Shown in pieces: positions 26,069-35,119 of a DNA stretch of 64,000 nt. Origin of the DNA: Alphaproteobacteria bacterium (lineage in GTDB: Bacteria > Pseudomonadota > Alphaproteobacteria > Reyranellales > Reyranellaceae); assembly GCA_019635875.1 (NCBI GenBank), contig JAHBYP010000001.1:1-64000 (forward strand), written 5' to 3'. A program made the translations under genes and the position numbers. Position 1 is the stretch's first letter; each line of letters opens with the position of its first letter. Below the pieces are notes generated by a model. That model was not told the DNA's origin and did not search any database. It was given only the letters and a program-made list of their open reading frames with translations.

Positions 26069-27589
26069 GGAGCGGCGCTCGCGCAGGACCTTGCGGTTGA
26101 CCTTGCCGGCGGGCGTCTTGGGCAGTTCGGATACGAAGGCGACCAGGCGCGGGTACTCGTGCTGGCTCAATCGGCTGCGCACGAGATCCTGGATCTCCTG
26201 CGCGAAGCGCTCGTCGCCGGCACGCGGCGAGACGACGAAGGCCTTGACGACCTGGCCGCGCAACGGATCGGGCACGCCGATGGCCGCGGCCTCGCGCACG
26301 TCGGCGTGCTTGAGGATCGCATCCTCGATCTCGACCGCGCTCATCGTCCAGCCGGCCGAGATGATCACGTCGTCGGCGCGGCCGGCGTGAAAGAAGTAGC
26401 CGTCTTCGTCGATGCGGCCGAGATCCTTGGTCGCGATCCAGGCGTTGCGCCGCCAGACCTTGAGTTCGCCGGTGATTCCGGGCGGGCAGGGCTGGCCGGA
26501 TGCGTCGTGCACCTCGACCCGGCAGCCCGGCACTGGCTTGCCCAGCGAGCCCGGCTTGACCGCGAAGTCCGGCGCGCCGGGATAGGAGGCGAGGATCACG
26601 CCGATCTCGGTCGTGCCGTACATGCTGCAGACCGGATGGCCGAACTGCGCTTCGGCAAAGGCGGCGGTCTCGCCGTCGATCGGCTCGCCGGTGAAGGAGA
26701 GCTTCTCCAGATGACTGCGATAGCGCGCCGCCGCGCTTGATACGCGCATCATGCGGTAATGCGTCGCCGCCGCCGACAGGTTGGTGAAGCGATGATCCTG
26801 CAGCGCCTGCAACAGCCGCTCGGCATCGAACTTGCCGGCATAGGCGCCGATGGTGACGCCCAGCGCCAGCGGCGCCAGCGTGCCGTGCCACAGGCCATGA
26901 CCCCAGGCCGGCGAGGAGGGACAGAAGAAGCGGTCGCCCGGGCGGATGCCGGTGCCGTACAGCGCCGCCACCATCAAGGTGACCACGGCGCGATGCGGGT
27001 GCTTCACCGCCTCCGGCAGCTCGCGCGTGGTGCCCGAGGTGTACTGGAAGATCGCCATGTCGTCGGCGCGCGTATCGGGCGTGAAGCGCGGCGCGAAGCG
27101 TTCGAGATCGGCGATGAACGCGTCGTCGGCGACGATGCTGCCCGTCACCATCGCCGCCTTCTCGGCATTGGTGACGAACAGTCTGGGCTTGCAGTCCTCG
27201 ACGCGCAGCCGCACGCCGTCGGGTCCGAACAGCGTGAACAGCGGCACGGCGATGGCGCCCGCCTTCATCGCGCCGAACACCGCCATGTAGAAGGCGCGCG
27301 ACGGCTCCAGCATGATCGCCACGCGATCGCCGGCGCCGACGCCGCGTTCCTTCAGGTAGTGGGCGAAGCGCGCCGAGTCCTCGGCGATCTGGCGGAAGCT
27401 CAGCACCTCATCGCCGCCGCCGGCGTGCACGACGATCACCGCAATGCGCTCGCCCTCGACATGCCGGTCGATGCATTCGTGGGCGATGTTCAGCGCCTGC
27501 CGGTCGCCGTCGAACAGCTCCCACAGTTTCTCGCTGGAGAAGTTCGCCTGGGCGTCGGCGTAGCGCGTGTACTCGGTGAGCCTGGCCAT
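26009..27589 (-). CDS. AMP-dependent acyl-CoA synthetase/ligase
   Basis: A 526-aa adenylate-forming enzyme: P-loop YTSGTTRELPEAVKHPHRA, YGTTEIG (A5 motif), GRADDVIISAGW (A8) and KTPAGKVNRKVLR (A10 lysine). Most like medium-chain or aromatic acyl-CoA synthetases of the acetyl-CoA synthetase-like group. The ATG at 27589 lies 66 bases from the divergent IclR gene. Oddity: after the A10 motif the last 20 residues (SSVVPSAARDLERPKDP...) are encoded by the type III repeat, so the native stop was displaced. Confidence 0.9.
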   Translation of the reverse strand: MARLTEYTRYADAQANFSSEKLWELFDGDRQALNIAHECIDRHVEGERIAVIVVHAGGGDEVLSFRQIAEDSARFAHYLKERGVGAGDRVAIMLEPSRAFYMAVFGAMKAGAIAVPLFTLFGPDGVRLRVEDCKPRLFVTNAEKAAMVTGSIVADDAFIADLERFAPRFTPDTRADDMAIFQYTSGTTRELPEAVKHPHRAVVTLMVAALYGTGIRPGDRFFCPSSPAWGHGLWHGTLAPLALGVTIGAYAGKFDAERLLQALQDHRFTNLSAAATHYRMMRVSSAAARYRSHLEKLSFTGEPIDGETAAFAEAQFGHPVCSMYGTTEIGVILASYPGAPDFAVKPGSLGKPVPGCRVEVHDASGQPCPPGITGELKVWRRNAWIATKDLGRIDEDGYFFHAGRADDVIISAGWTMSAVEIEDAILKHADVREAAAIGVPDPLRGQVVKAFVVSPRAGDERFAQEIQDLVRSRLSQHEYPRLVAFVSELPKTPAGKVNRKVLRERRSSVVPSAARDLERPKDPCSG

Positions 27590-27617
27590 CGGCCCAAGGC
27601 TAGCGGCCTTTGCCTGG

Positions 27618-27655
27618 AGTTGTAAAATGGATTCTCTAGTTGTATAAGTACAACT
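27618..27655. promoter_or_regulatory. IclR operator and overlapping promoter, probably leaderless
   Basis: A perfect palindrome AGTTGTA-TAAG-TACAACT occupies 27638-27655 and a third AGTTGTA half-site lies 20 bases upstream at 27618. Within it, TTGTAA (27620-27625) and TATAAG (27643-27648) make a -35/-10 pair with a 17-base spacer. The predicted start of transcription falls on or next to the ATG at 27656. The operator thus covers the -10 box and would allow autorepression as well as control of the divergent ligase gene. Confidence 0.75.
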
Positions 27656-28426
27656 ATGTCCGTGCCCAGGATCCGTCCCGTCCCCGCCGTCAGCCGCGCC
27701 ATTGCCATCCTGCGGCTGCTGGGCCGCGTGCGCAGGCCGATGGGGGTGAAGGCGATCGCGCGCGAGCTCGATCTCGTGCCGAGCACGGCGCTGCACATCC
27801 TGCGCGCGCTGGTCACCGACGGGCTGGTTCAGGTCGATGCCGCCAAGGCATACAGCCTGGGCACCGGCATGCTCTCGCTGGCCCGTTCGGTCCTCGAGAC
27901 CAGCGGCTTCGTCGATCTCGTGCAGCCCGAGCTCGACCGGCTGTCGAGAGATCACGCCGTCACCGCCATCGGCGTCGAGGCCGCCGGCGTCGAGCACATG
28001 GTCGTGCTGGCGCTGTCGCGCACGCGCACGCCGATCCGCCTGCATGTCGATGTCGGCAGCCGCTTCCCGGCGCTGATCAGCGCCACCGGCCGCTGCGTCG
28101 CCGCCTTCGGCGGCCTGACGCTTGCCGAGCTGAAGCCACGCTTCGACGCCTTGCGCTGGCAGAGCGCGCCGCCGTGGAAGACGTGGTGCGCCGAGGTCGA
28201 GACCGTGCGCCGCCACGGCTTCGCCGTCGATCGCGGCAACTACATAGCGGGTATCACCATCGTCGCCGTGCCGGTGCTCGATTCGCGCCAGCGCATCTCG
28301 CACACCCTGGTCGGCATCGGGCTCACCGGCCAGCTCACTCGCGCACCGCTCGCCGCGCTGGCACGCGACATGCGCGAGACGGCGGCGAGGCTGTCGGCCA
28401 ACCTGGTTTCAGCGGCCCGGCCTTAG
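27656..28426 (+). CDS. IclR family transcriptional regulator
   Basis: 256 aa: N-terminal winged helix-turn-helix (AVSRAIAILRLLGRVRRPMGVKAIARELDL, then STALHILRALV) and C-terminal IclR effector domain (ALISATGRCVAAFGG; a central RRHGFAVDRGNYIAGITIVAVPV). It probably binds an aromatic or acyl-type ligand and controls the divergent CoA ligase/MaoC genes. The ATG directly abuts a palindromic operator. The 3' end overlaps the convergent transporter gene by 18 bases. Confidence 0.92.
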   Translation: MSVPRIRPVPAVSRAIAILRLLGRVRRPMGVKAIARELDLVPSTALHILRALVTDGLVQVDAAKAYSLGTGMLSLARSVLETSGFVDLVQPELDRLSRDHAVTAIGVEAAGVEHMVVLALSRTRTPIRLHVDVGSRFPALISATGRCVAAFGGLTLAELKPRFDALRWQSAPPWKTWCAEVETVRRHGFAVDRGNYIAGITIVAVPVLDSRQRISHTLVGIGLTGQLTRAPLAALARDMRETAARLSANLVSAARP

Positions 28427-29341
28427 CCGAGCCGCCATGAGCCATAGCGAGGCGGCACCGATCAGCGCCGCGCCTGCCCACTCCCCTTGTGAGAGCGCGG
28501 GCGCGCTCGTCCAGCCCAGCCCGGCACCGGCGAATTCGAAGCCGATGGTGAACAGCGGCATCAGCGTGAGCGCGATCAGGTAGCCCTGGGTGCCGGCAAG
28601 GCGCAGGGCGTAGAAGCCGAACCACTGGCCCGGCCCGCGGAACAGCAGGCCCATGCCGATGCCCCAGGCCCACAGCGCCGGATCGCCGAACGCCCGCCTG
28701 CTGGAATCCCACGGCGAATGCGTGAGCCCGACAAGACCGGTGGCGCTCCAGGCGAGGATCAGGATCAGCGAGGTGACGATCAGCGTGTCGCCGGCGAAGC
28801 GGCTGCGCTCGGCGATGTCCTCGCTGCGGTTGCGCGGATGGCGCTCGACGGCGAGCGCGGCGACCACCACCACCGTCTCCGAGCCGAGCAGCCACAGCAC
28901 CCCGGGATAGGCCGAGGCGGGCGACAGGAAGATCGTCATGGTGGCGATACCGATGGCGAGCAGCCCCAGCGCCAGGCGCTCGCGCGCCGGCGCGGCGATG
29001 CCATGCACCAGCCAGACGGCGGTCGCGCCGACCAGCACGTTGACGGTCGACAGCAGCGTGCTTTGGGTGGCGGCGAGGAAGACCAACGCCGCCGACGATG
29101 CGCCGGTGATCCACACGCGCAGCACGCCGTAGCCGATCATCCAGGGCGTCAGCAGCCCGCGCCAATCGGCCGGCGCACCGCGCCCCAGCCCCAGCAGCAC
29201 GAGGCCACCGATCAGCAGCTGCACCAGGGTATAGGCCCAGGGGTCGAAGCCGGCATCGCCCAGAAGATGGCGCGAGATCACCAGGTACAGCGCCCAGAGG
29301 GCGGCCGTGCCGAGCGCGATGGCGAAGCCGGGAGACATCAC
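28409..29341 (-). CDS. EamA/DMT-type transporter
   Basis: A 310-aa inner-membrane protein with about ten hydrophobic helices in two halves (ALGTAALWALYLVISRHLL at the start; GQWFGFYALRLAGTQGYLIALTLMPLFTIGFE in the second half), consistent with the drug/metabolite transporter superfamily. Substrate unknown. Two adjacent ATG codons could serve as start. Overlaps the 3' end of the IclR gene by 18 bases. Confidence 0.8.
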   Translation of the reverse strand: MMSPGFAIALGTAALWALYLVISRHLLGDAGFDPWAYTLVQLLIGGLVLLGLGRGAPADWRGLLTPWMIGYGVLRVWITGASSAALVFLAATQSTLLSTVNVLVGATAVWLVHGIAAPARERLALGLLAIGIATMTIFLSPASAYPGVLWLLGSETVVVVAALAVERHPRNRSEDIAERSRFAGDTLIVTSLILILAWSATGLVGLTHSPWDSSRRAFGDPALWAWGIGMGLLFRGPGQWFGFYALRLAGTQGYLIALTLMPLFTIGFEFAGAGLGWTSAPALSQGEWAGAALIGAASLWLMAARLRPGR

Positions 29342-29356
29342 ACCATCTTAATCTTA

Positions 29357-29475
29357 CCTTCCCCCGGAGGGGGAAGGTGGCGCGCAGCGCCGGAAGGGGG
29401 ATGCCTCAACACATCAGGTGTCCGTCTTCGACATCCCCATCCGCCCTTCGGGAGTCTTTCCCCTCCGAGGGAAGG
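29357..29475. repeat. Type I palindromic intergenic repeat, copy 3
   Basis: Left arm perfect, right arm diverged (ACATCCCCATCCGCCC, CCTCCGAGGGAAGG). Lies upstream of the transporter gene and in the 300-base gap before 29643. Confidence 0.88.
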
Positions 29476-29569
29476 CAGGATCGAGAATGGGATTCACCCC
29501 GCGATTCGACACGCATAAGCGGAGGCAGAATCCCCTGTCTCGCAGCGATCGGAATGCTGCGGACGACAA

Positions 29570-29642
29570 TCGTAGAGGTTGAAATCGCACTCCCCGCGCC
29601 ACAGGCGTACACCCGCTCCAGTACCAACCGCTGGAGTCTCCG
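29570..29642 (+). other. Leader of the replication-like gene, duplicated at 44583
   Basis: Leader segment containing CGTAGAGG..., GGCGTACACCCG and CTGGAGT, immediately before the ATG at 29643. A closely similar segment precedes the truncated homologue at 44656, so leader and gene were copied together. Promoter elements are not evident. Confidence 0.6.
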
Positions 29643-30440
29643 ATGCCCCGTGCCCGTCTGATCCCGCCCGAATTCTGGACCACGGAGGCGGTCGTCGACT
29701 GCACGCCGATGGCCCGCCTGCTGCTGCTCGGGCTCAGCAACTTCGCCGACGATTTCGGCGTGCTGCCGCTGCGGCCGCGCACCTTGCGCCTGCAGGTCTT
29801 CCCCGGCGACGCGCTCGACGACGAGGCCGTGCGCGTCCTGATCGAGGAGCTGGCGGCGCGCGGCCTGGTGCGCCGCTACTCGGTCGAGGGCGTGGAGTAT
29901 CTGTCGATCGTCGACTGGACGGTCCACCAGCGCGTCGGCAAGCGCGCGCGCCGCCGCTACCCGGCGCCCGACCATGGCGAACCCCATAGCAAACCATGGC
30001 AAGGCCCCGACCCGGTCGCCGCCGAACCGCCGCCGCCCGCGCCCGAAGCCGCCGCGTGCGATGCAGCCGACCAGAGCAGTCCATCGCAAAGCTCCGAGCC
30101 GGTCGCAGCCGATCCGCCCTCTGCGCCCGAAGCCGCCGCGTGCGATGCAGCCGACCATAGCAATTCATTGCATTGCCCCGAGCCGGTGAACGACGACGCG
30201 GCCGACGCCGCCTGGCACCACGCCGTCGCCTCGGCGGTGCGGCGCAGCTGGGGCGCCGACCTGCCCGCCGACCTGCCGCTGCATGCCGCGCGCTGGCGCG
30301 CCGAAGGCCGCGACCTCGCGCGCGACGTGCTGCCGGCGGTCCGCAGGGTCGTGCGCGCCGCCGTCGAGCTCAACCGCCCGCTGCACCTCGCCCTGGCCGA
30401 CGCCGCCATGGCAAACCATGTCAAGCGGGCCCCGGCGTAG
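29643..30440 (+). CDS. Replication-initiator-like winged-helix protein with repeated Pro/Ala linker
   Basis: 265 aa, not assignable to a named family with certainty. Residues 1-105 (ARLIPPEFWTTEAVVD, LLLLGLSNFADDFGVLPLRPRTLRLQVFP, then VEYLSIVDWTVHQRVGKR) resemble the N-terminal domain of phage/DnaT-like replication proteins. Next is an Ala/Pro-rich linker of two 28-residue repeats (EAAACDAADxSxS) and a C-terminal helical region. Two type I repeats flank it. A second, truncated copy of the N-terminus lies at 44656. Possible phage-derived domestication; no phage genes are adjacent. Confidence 0.6.
   Translation: MPRARLIPPEFWTTEAVVDCTPMARLLLLGLSNFADDFGVLPLRPRTLRLQVFPGDALDDEAVRVLIEELAARGLVRRYSVEGVEYLSIVDWTVHQRVGKRARRRYPAPDHGEPHSKPWQGPDPVAAEPPPPAPEAAACDAADQSSPSQSSEPVAADPPSAPEAAACDAADHSNSLHCPEPVNDDAADAAWHHAVASAVRRSWGADLPADLPLHAARWRAEGRDLARDVLPAVRRVVRAAVELNRPLHLALADAAMANHVKRAPA
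30041..30192 (+). repeat. 84-base in-frame tandem repeat within the replication-like gene
   Basis: The sequence GCCCGAAGCCGCCGCGTGCG recurs at 30041 and 30125 with period 84 bases (28 codons), with near-identical following bases. It encodes the linker. Such in-frame repeats can change length by slippage or recombination. Confidence 0.8.
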
Positions 30441-30461
30441 TCGCCGGTCACCAGTTTCATA

Positions 30462-30585
30462 CCTTCCCCCGGAGGGGGAAGGTGCCCGCAGGGCGGAAGG
30501 GGGATGTCGAAGACCGACATCGGTGTCGTTGAGGCAACCCCCTTCCGTCGCGCTGCGCGCGCCACCTTCCCCCTCCGGGGGAAGG
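30462..30585. repeat. Type I palindromic intergenic repeat, copy 4
   Basis: CCTTCCCCCGGAGGGGGAAGGTGCCC left arm and GCCACCTTCCCCCTCCGGGG right arm, inner arms GGAAGGGGGATGTCGA / CAACCCCCTTCC. Lies between the convergent replication-like and methyltransferase genes. Confidence 0.92.
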
Positions 30586-30597
30586 CAAATCGCGAAA

Positions 30598-31881
30598 TCA
30601 GCGGCCGGGCCGGAACCGCAGCAGGATGTGGTTGATGCCGTTGAGCACGACGTAGAGGTGATCGAACTGGGTACGGAACTCCTCCCACAGCGGCTGCGAG
30701 CCGTAGGCGCCCATGGCGGTGTAGATTTCGGCGATGGTCCGGCGACCGTCGATCAGCGCCACGATCTGGCTGGCCAGCGGCGGCAGCGTGGCGCGCCAGG
30801 GGAAGCCGTCGAGATTGGCGACCAGCGGCATGCCGGGCTTCAGGCCCTGGGCCAGCTGCGCCGCCTCCAGCTCGCGCAGCATGGGAATCGCCAGCGTGTC
30901 CTCGGGCCGCGCCACCGTGTCGTAGCCCGCCTTGGTGGCGTAGAAGACGTGGGTGCGCAGGTTGCTGGCGAGGCGCTCGGCGAAGGCGGCGCGCTCGAGG
31001 AACGGCATGTCGGCGAAGCGCCGCGCGATTTGCGGGTCGCTCATGTAGGTCGCCGGCTCGTAGCGCAGCGGCTCGGCGAAGCCGACCAGGCGCAGGCCGG
31101 CGCCCTTCGTCATCTCGGCGATCTGCGGCACGGTGTAGGCGCGGTCGCGGCTGTGCAGCAGCAGGTCGTAGAGCGCACCGTCATTGCCCGAGACATGGTC
31201 GTTGAGGAACGGGTTGCGGCGAAACAGGTTGGTCGGCGGCAGGAAGCGGATCAGCCGCTTGGCCATGGCGACGCGCCCGGCCGCGTCGGAATCCTCCGGC
31301 GCCAGCACGCGCAGCATCTCCTGCATGGCATAGACGCCGGCGCGGCCATACTCGCCGTAAAGCATCACGCCCATGCCGCCTTCCGGTTCCAGCGCGTCGG
31401 CCAGGGTCTTCATGCCGCCGGCCGGGTCGTCGAGGTGGTGCAGCACACCGGTGCAGTCGATGTAGTCGAACCGGCCAAGCCCGAGCGACGGCAGGTCCAT
31501 CAGCGAGCCCGTCACGCAACGCACATTGCGCAGCTCGCGCGCCGCCAGCCGCGCCTCGCACACCGCGCGCGAGGCGGCGGAGATGTCGAGGTAGACGATC
31601 TCGGCCGGGCAGCGCTGGTCGGCGAGCTGCTGGGCCAGCATCACACAGGCATCGCCCGTGCCGCCGCCGGCGATCAGGGCGCGGAACGGCAGGCGGAAGT
31701 CGCGCCGGCCGGCGAACAGGTAGTGGTTGATCTCCAGCCAGTGGCTGGGCGAGCCGACGATCAGCCGGCGCGCCTCGTCGGCCGGATCGCGCGGCGGATA
31801 GGGCATTGCCTCGTACTGCGCCCGCACGCGCGCATCGGCCGCCGCGGTCGGGCCGGCGGCTTGGGACGGAACGTCGCTCAT
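30598..31881 (-). CDS. Class I SAM-dependent methyltransferase with C-terminal extension
   Basis: 427 aa. N-terminal RAQYEAMPYPPRDP, then the SAM-binding fold with LIAGGGTGDACVMLAQQL (motif I), EIVYLDIS (acidic residue) and FDYIDCTGVLHHLDDP. About 150 C-terminal residues (IVALIDGRRTIAEIY region) form a separate domain. The substrate is unknown; the QYExxPYP N-terminus is shared by a group of uncharacterised bacterial methyltransferases. Start at ATG 31881. Confidence 0.87.
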   Translation of the reverse strand: MSDVPSQAAGPTAAADARVRAQYEAMPYPPRDPADEARRLIVGSPSHWLEINHYLFAGRRDFRLPFRALIAGGGTGDACVMLAQQLADQRCPAEIVYLDISAASRAVCEARLAARELRNVRCVTGSLMDLPSLGLGRFDYIDCTGVLHHLDDPAGGMKTLADALEPEGGMGVMLYGEYGRAGVYAMQEMLRVLAPEDSDAAGRVAMAKRLIRFLPPTNLFRRNPFLNDHVSGNDGALYDLLLHSRDRAYTVPQIAEMTKGAGLRLVGFAEPLRYEPATYMSDPQIARRFADMPFLERAAFAERLASNLRTHVFYATKAGYDTVARPEDTLAIPMLRELEAAQLAQGLKPGMPLVANLDGFPWRATLPPLASQIVALIDGRRTIAEIYTAMGAYGSQPLWEEFRTQFDHLYVVLNGINHILLRFRPGR

Positions 31882-31994
31882 GAGGCGAGGGAGCTTCGGG
31901 GCAAGGGTGGCGGCGCGACTGTCGCGCGTGCCCAGGACATGCTAAGCGCCGCGCTGCGGAAAGTATCGTTTGTTTTGCCCCATCTAGGGTGGCG

Positions 31995-32570
31995 ATGAAA
32001 GGCTATTTCGGCATCGGCGTCGACGGCGTCAGCAAGGCGATGAACGTCGGGACCCTGTTCCGCACGGCGCATGCCTTCGGCGCCAGCTTCGTGTTCACGG
32101 TCAACGCCCAGTACCGCCGCCGCGAGGGCGCGCTGTCGGATACCTCCGACACGCCGGGTGCCGTGCCGACCTATCACTTCGCCGACGCCCGGGCGCTGGC
32201 CCTGCCGCAGGGCTGCGCCCTGGTCGGCATCGAGATCACCGACGAGGCGGTCGCGCTGCCGAGCTTCCGCCACCCGCGCCAGGCGGCCTATGTGCTGGGC
32301 TCGGAGCGCGAGGGCCTGTCCAGGGAGGTCCAGGCGCTGTGCGACCACATCGTGCGCATCCCGGCGCGCTTCTCGGTCAATCTCGGCATCGCCGGCGCCA
32401 TCGTCATGTATGACCGCATGCTGACCTTGGGCCGCTTCGCGATGCGGCCGGTGGCGCCGGGCGGCCCGACGGCGCCGCCTCCGGTCCACGTCTTCGGCGA
32501 GCCGATGTGGAAAAAGAAGGAGCGCCGGCGCCAGGCCAAAGCCCGGGAAGGCGCCGGCGTGGCGCGCTAG
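31995..32570 (+). CDS. SpoU/TrmH-family RNA 2'-O-ribose methyltransferase
   Basis: A 191-aa SPOUT enzyme with the trefoil knot. Motif 1 is NVGTLFRTAHAFGA, motif 2 is YVLGSEREGLS, and motif 3 is SVNLGIAGAIVMYDRM. The C-terminus is basic (KKKERRRQAK), fitting RNA binding. It probably methylates tRNA or rRNA ribose; the exact site cannot be told. ATG 31995 is preceded by AGGGTGG; a GTG two codons upstream is also possible. Confidence 0.9.
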   Translation: MKGYFGIGVDGVSKAMNVGTLFRTAHAFGASFVFTVNAQYRRREGALSDTSDTPGAVPTYHFADARALALPQGCALVGIEITDEAVALPSFRHPRQAAYVLGSEREGLSREVQALCDHIVRIPARFSVNLGIAGAIVMYDRMLTLGRFAMRPVAPGGPTAPPPVHVFGEPMWKKKERRRQAKAREGAGVAR

Positions 32571-32595
32571 AGATGTGGATTGTAGATTGATCGGC

Positions 32596-33129
32596 ATGAG
32601 GAATTCGGGTCTTTGGCGGATCCTGCTGGGCGGGCTGGTTCTCGGCGCCGGCTCGGTCGCGGCCGTCGGTCAGGAGAGCCAGCCCAGACAGATCGCCGCC
32701 TATTTCCACTGGCGCGCGCTGGTGGCGGGCACGCCTGACAACCCGGTCTGCTATGTGACCCACCAGGCCGAGGGCGCCGTCGAGGCCGGCCGGCGCGCCG
32801 GGCCGCGGCCGATGCTGATGGTCGCCTGGCGGCCGGCCAGGGCCAGCGCCAACGTGGTGACGGTCTTCGCCGCCTACCGGTTCAAGCCCGGGACCGAGGC
32901 GATCCTGGAATTCGCGCCGCGGATCTCCTTCAACCTCTACACCACGCGCGACACCGCCTGGGCGTGGAGCAGCGAGGACGACGCAGCCATCGTCCAGGCC
33001 ATGCGCGACGGCGCGACGGTCACCGTTCGCGGCACATCGGAGGCCGACGCGGCCGTCGCCGACACCTTCTCCCTGACCGGCTTCACCGCCGCCACGGCCC
33101 GCGCGATGCGGGCCTGCCGGCCGCGATGA
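32596..33129 (+). CDS. Invasion-associated locus B (IalB)-like exported protein
   Basis: 177 aa with an N-terminal signal peptide (GLWRILLGGLVLGAGSVAAVG). Match to the IalB family by pattern: PVCYVTHQAEG, RPMLMVAWRPA, NVVTVFAAYRFKPGT, ISFNLYTTRDTAWAWSSEDDAAIVQAMRDGA and the C-terminal Cys. IalB proteins are small periplasmic proteins of alphaproteobacteria; the 'invasion' name comes from Bartonella and need not apply here. Overlaps the next gene as ATGA. Confidence 0.85.
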   Translation: MRNSGLWRILLGGLVLGAGSVAAVGQESQPRQIAAYFHWRALVAGTPDNPVCYVTHQAEGAVEAGRRAGPRPMLMVAWRPARASANVVTVFAAYRFKPGTEAILEFAPRISFNLYTTRDTAWAWSSEDDAAIVQAMRDGATVTVRGTSEADAAVADTFSLTGFTAATARAMRACRPR

Positions 33130-33890
33130 GGGCGTTCCGTCCGCAGCCCGAAGAGGCCGAACTTCGCTACCATGACGTGCCTGGCGGCGGCGTGCCGCTG
33201 CTCTTCGTCCATGGTCTGGGCTGCGCGTCGTCGTGCGATTATCCGACGGTCGCCGGCGATGCGGCGCTGGCGGGCCGCCGGATGCTGCTGGTCGATCTGC
33301 TGGGTTCGGGCTTCAGCGACCGTCCGGGCGATTTCGCCTACACGATCGACGCCCAGGCGCGGACCGTCGCGGCGCTGGTCCGCCATCACGGCTTCGACGC
33401 CATCGATCTCTTCGGCCACAGCATGGGCGGCTCGATCGCCATCGTGGTCGCCCACCTGCTGGGCGATCAGGTGCGGCGGCTGGTGGTGGGCGAGCCCAAC
33501 CTCGATCCCGGTGGCGGCTTGGCCAGCAGAAGGATCGCGGCCATGCCGGAGGCCGACTACGTCGCGCACGGCCACGACGCCCTGGTGCGCGCCGCGCGGG
33601 CCGAAGGCAATGCCACCTGGGCGTCGTCTCTGGCGCTGAGCGCGCCCTGGGCCGTGCATCGCGGCGCGACCTCCCTGGTCGCCGGCGGATCACCGACCTG
33701 GCGCGAGATGCTTCTTGCGCGGCGCGGACCCAGGACGCTGCTGGTCGGCAGCCAATCGCTGCCCGATCCGGACACTGAGCGCCTGCCGCTGGGCGGCGTG
33801 AGCGTGGGAGTCGTGTCCGATGCCGGCCACGCCATGGCCTGGCAGAACCCGTCCGGACTGGCGGCGGCGATCGCACGGGCGCTGGCCTGA
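33126..33890 (+). CDS. Alpha/beta hydrolase
   Basis: 254 aa. [10 protein letters not shown] (oxyanion region), nucleophile Ser in GHSMGG at about residue 101, and catalytic His in DAGHAMAW near the C-terminus. No signal peptide. Coupled by ATGA overlap to the IalB-like gene. Substrate unknown. Confidence 0.87.
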   Translation: MRAFRPQPEEAELRYHDVPGGGVPLLFVHGLGCASSCDYPTVAGDAALAGRRMLLVDLLGSGFSDRPGDFAYTIDAQARTVAALVRHHGFDAIDLFGHSMGGSIAIVVAHLLGDQVRRLVVGEPNLDPGGGLASRRIAAMPEADYVAHGHDALVRAARAEGNATWASSLALSAPWAVHRGATSLVAGGSPTWREMLLARRGPRTLLVGSQSLPDPDTERLPLGGVSVGVVSDAGHAMAWQNPSGLAAAIARALA

Positions 33891-33940
33891 GACGTCGCGG
33901 CCGGTTGCGCGGCGGGCCGCCCGAGACTATCTGTCCGGCC

Positions 33941-35095
33941 ATGTCCCTCCTGCCCACCGAACCGCTGCAGATCGCCGAGCCGCTGCGTCGCAACGACACG
34001 CGCCGCAACCTGGTGGGGCTGAGCCGCGCCGAGCTCAAGGCGGCCCTGGCCGGGCACGGGCTGGAGGCCTTCCGCGCCGGGCAGATCTGGCACTGGATCT
34101 ACTGGCACGGCGCGCGGGACTTCACGGCGATGAGCACCATCGCGCGCAAGACGCGCGAGCGGCTGGAGGAGCTCTTCGTCATCGACCGGCCGCAGATCGC
34201 CACCGAGCAGCGCTCGAGCGACGGCACGCGCAAATGGCTGCTGCGCCTGGCCGACGGCAACGAGGTCGAGTGCGTCAACATCCCGGAGGATGATCGCGGC
34301 TCGGTCTGCGTCTCGAGCCAGGTCGGCTGCACCTTGACCTGCAGCTTCTGCCACACCGGCACGCAGGCCCTGGTGCGCAACCTCTCGGCGGCCGAGATCG
34401 TCGGCCAGTTCATGGTGGCGCGCGACAGCTACGGCGAGTGGCCGACGCCGACCGAGACCACGCGCATGCTCAGCAACATCGTCATGATGGGCATGGGCGA
34501 GCCGCTGTACAATTTCGACAACGTCGCCGCGGCGCTGCGGATCGTCATGGACGACCAGGGCATTGCGCTCAGCCGCCGGCGTATCACGCTGTCGACCTCG
34601 GGCGTCGTGCCGATGATGCCGAAGGTGGCCGAGCTGCTCGACGTCAACCTCGCGGTCTCGCTGCACGCGGTGAGCGACGAGGTGCGCGACGTGCTGGTGC
34701 CGCTCAATCGCAAATGGCCGATCGCCGAGCTGCTCAGGGCCTGCCGCGAGTTCCCGAGCGCGAAGAACAGCCGGCGCATCACCTTCGAGTACGTGATGCT
34801 CAAGGGCATCAACGACAGCGACGCCGACGCGCGCGAGCTGGTGCGCCTGCTCAAGCCGATCCACGCCAAGGTGAACTTGATCCCGTTCAACCCGTGGCCC
34901 GGCGCGCCCTACGAGTGCTCGTCCAACAACCGCATCCACCGCTTCGCCCAGATCGTCAACGACGGCGGCCTGTCGGCGCCGGTGCGCACGCCGCGCGGCC
35001 GCGACATCCTGGCCGCCTGTGGCCAGCTCAAGAGCGCCAGCGAACGCGACCGCAAGACGAAGGTGCGCGACCTCGAGGCCCGCGTGGGCGCCTGA
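33941..35095 (+). CDS. rlmN: 23S rRNA (adenine2503-C2)/tRNA-A37 methyltransferase RlmN
   Basis: 384-aa radical SAM enzyme. The cluster-binding motif CTLTCSFC gives Cys130, Cys134 and Cys137. Also [32 protein letters not shown], and the C-terminal catalytic Cys in DILAACGQL. It methylates A2503 in 23S rRNA and A37 in some tRNAs. ATG 33941 was chosen because the frame's earlier codons have no family support. Monocistronic by spacing. Confidence 0.96.
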   Translation: MSLLPTEPLQIAEPLRRNDTRRNLVGLSRAELKAALAGHGLEAFRAGQIWHWIYWHGARDFTAMSTIARKTRERLEELFVIDRPQIATEQRSSDGTRKWLLRLADGNEVECVNIPEDDRGSVCVSSQVGCTLTCSFCHTGTQALVRNLSAAEIVGQFMVARDSYGEWPTPTETTRMLSNIVMMGMGEPLYNFDNVAAALRIVMDDQGIALSRRRITLSTSGVVPMMPKVAELLDVNLAVSLHAVSDEVRDVLVPLNRKWPIAELLRACREFPSAKNSRRITFEYVMLKGINDSDADARELVRLLKPIHAKVNLIPFNPWPGAPYECSSNNRIHRFAQIVNDGGLSAPVRTPRGRDILAACGQLKSASERDRKTKVRDLEARVGA

Positions 35096-35119
35096 GCGTT
35101 CGCATCAGGGCGACGTCGA

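Noticed and set aside
24704-30585. Type I repeats read as simple rho-independent terminators
   Set aside because: They are 115-125 bases with two hairpins and a conserved inner part, lack T-runs, and recur as a family, so they are listed as repeats.
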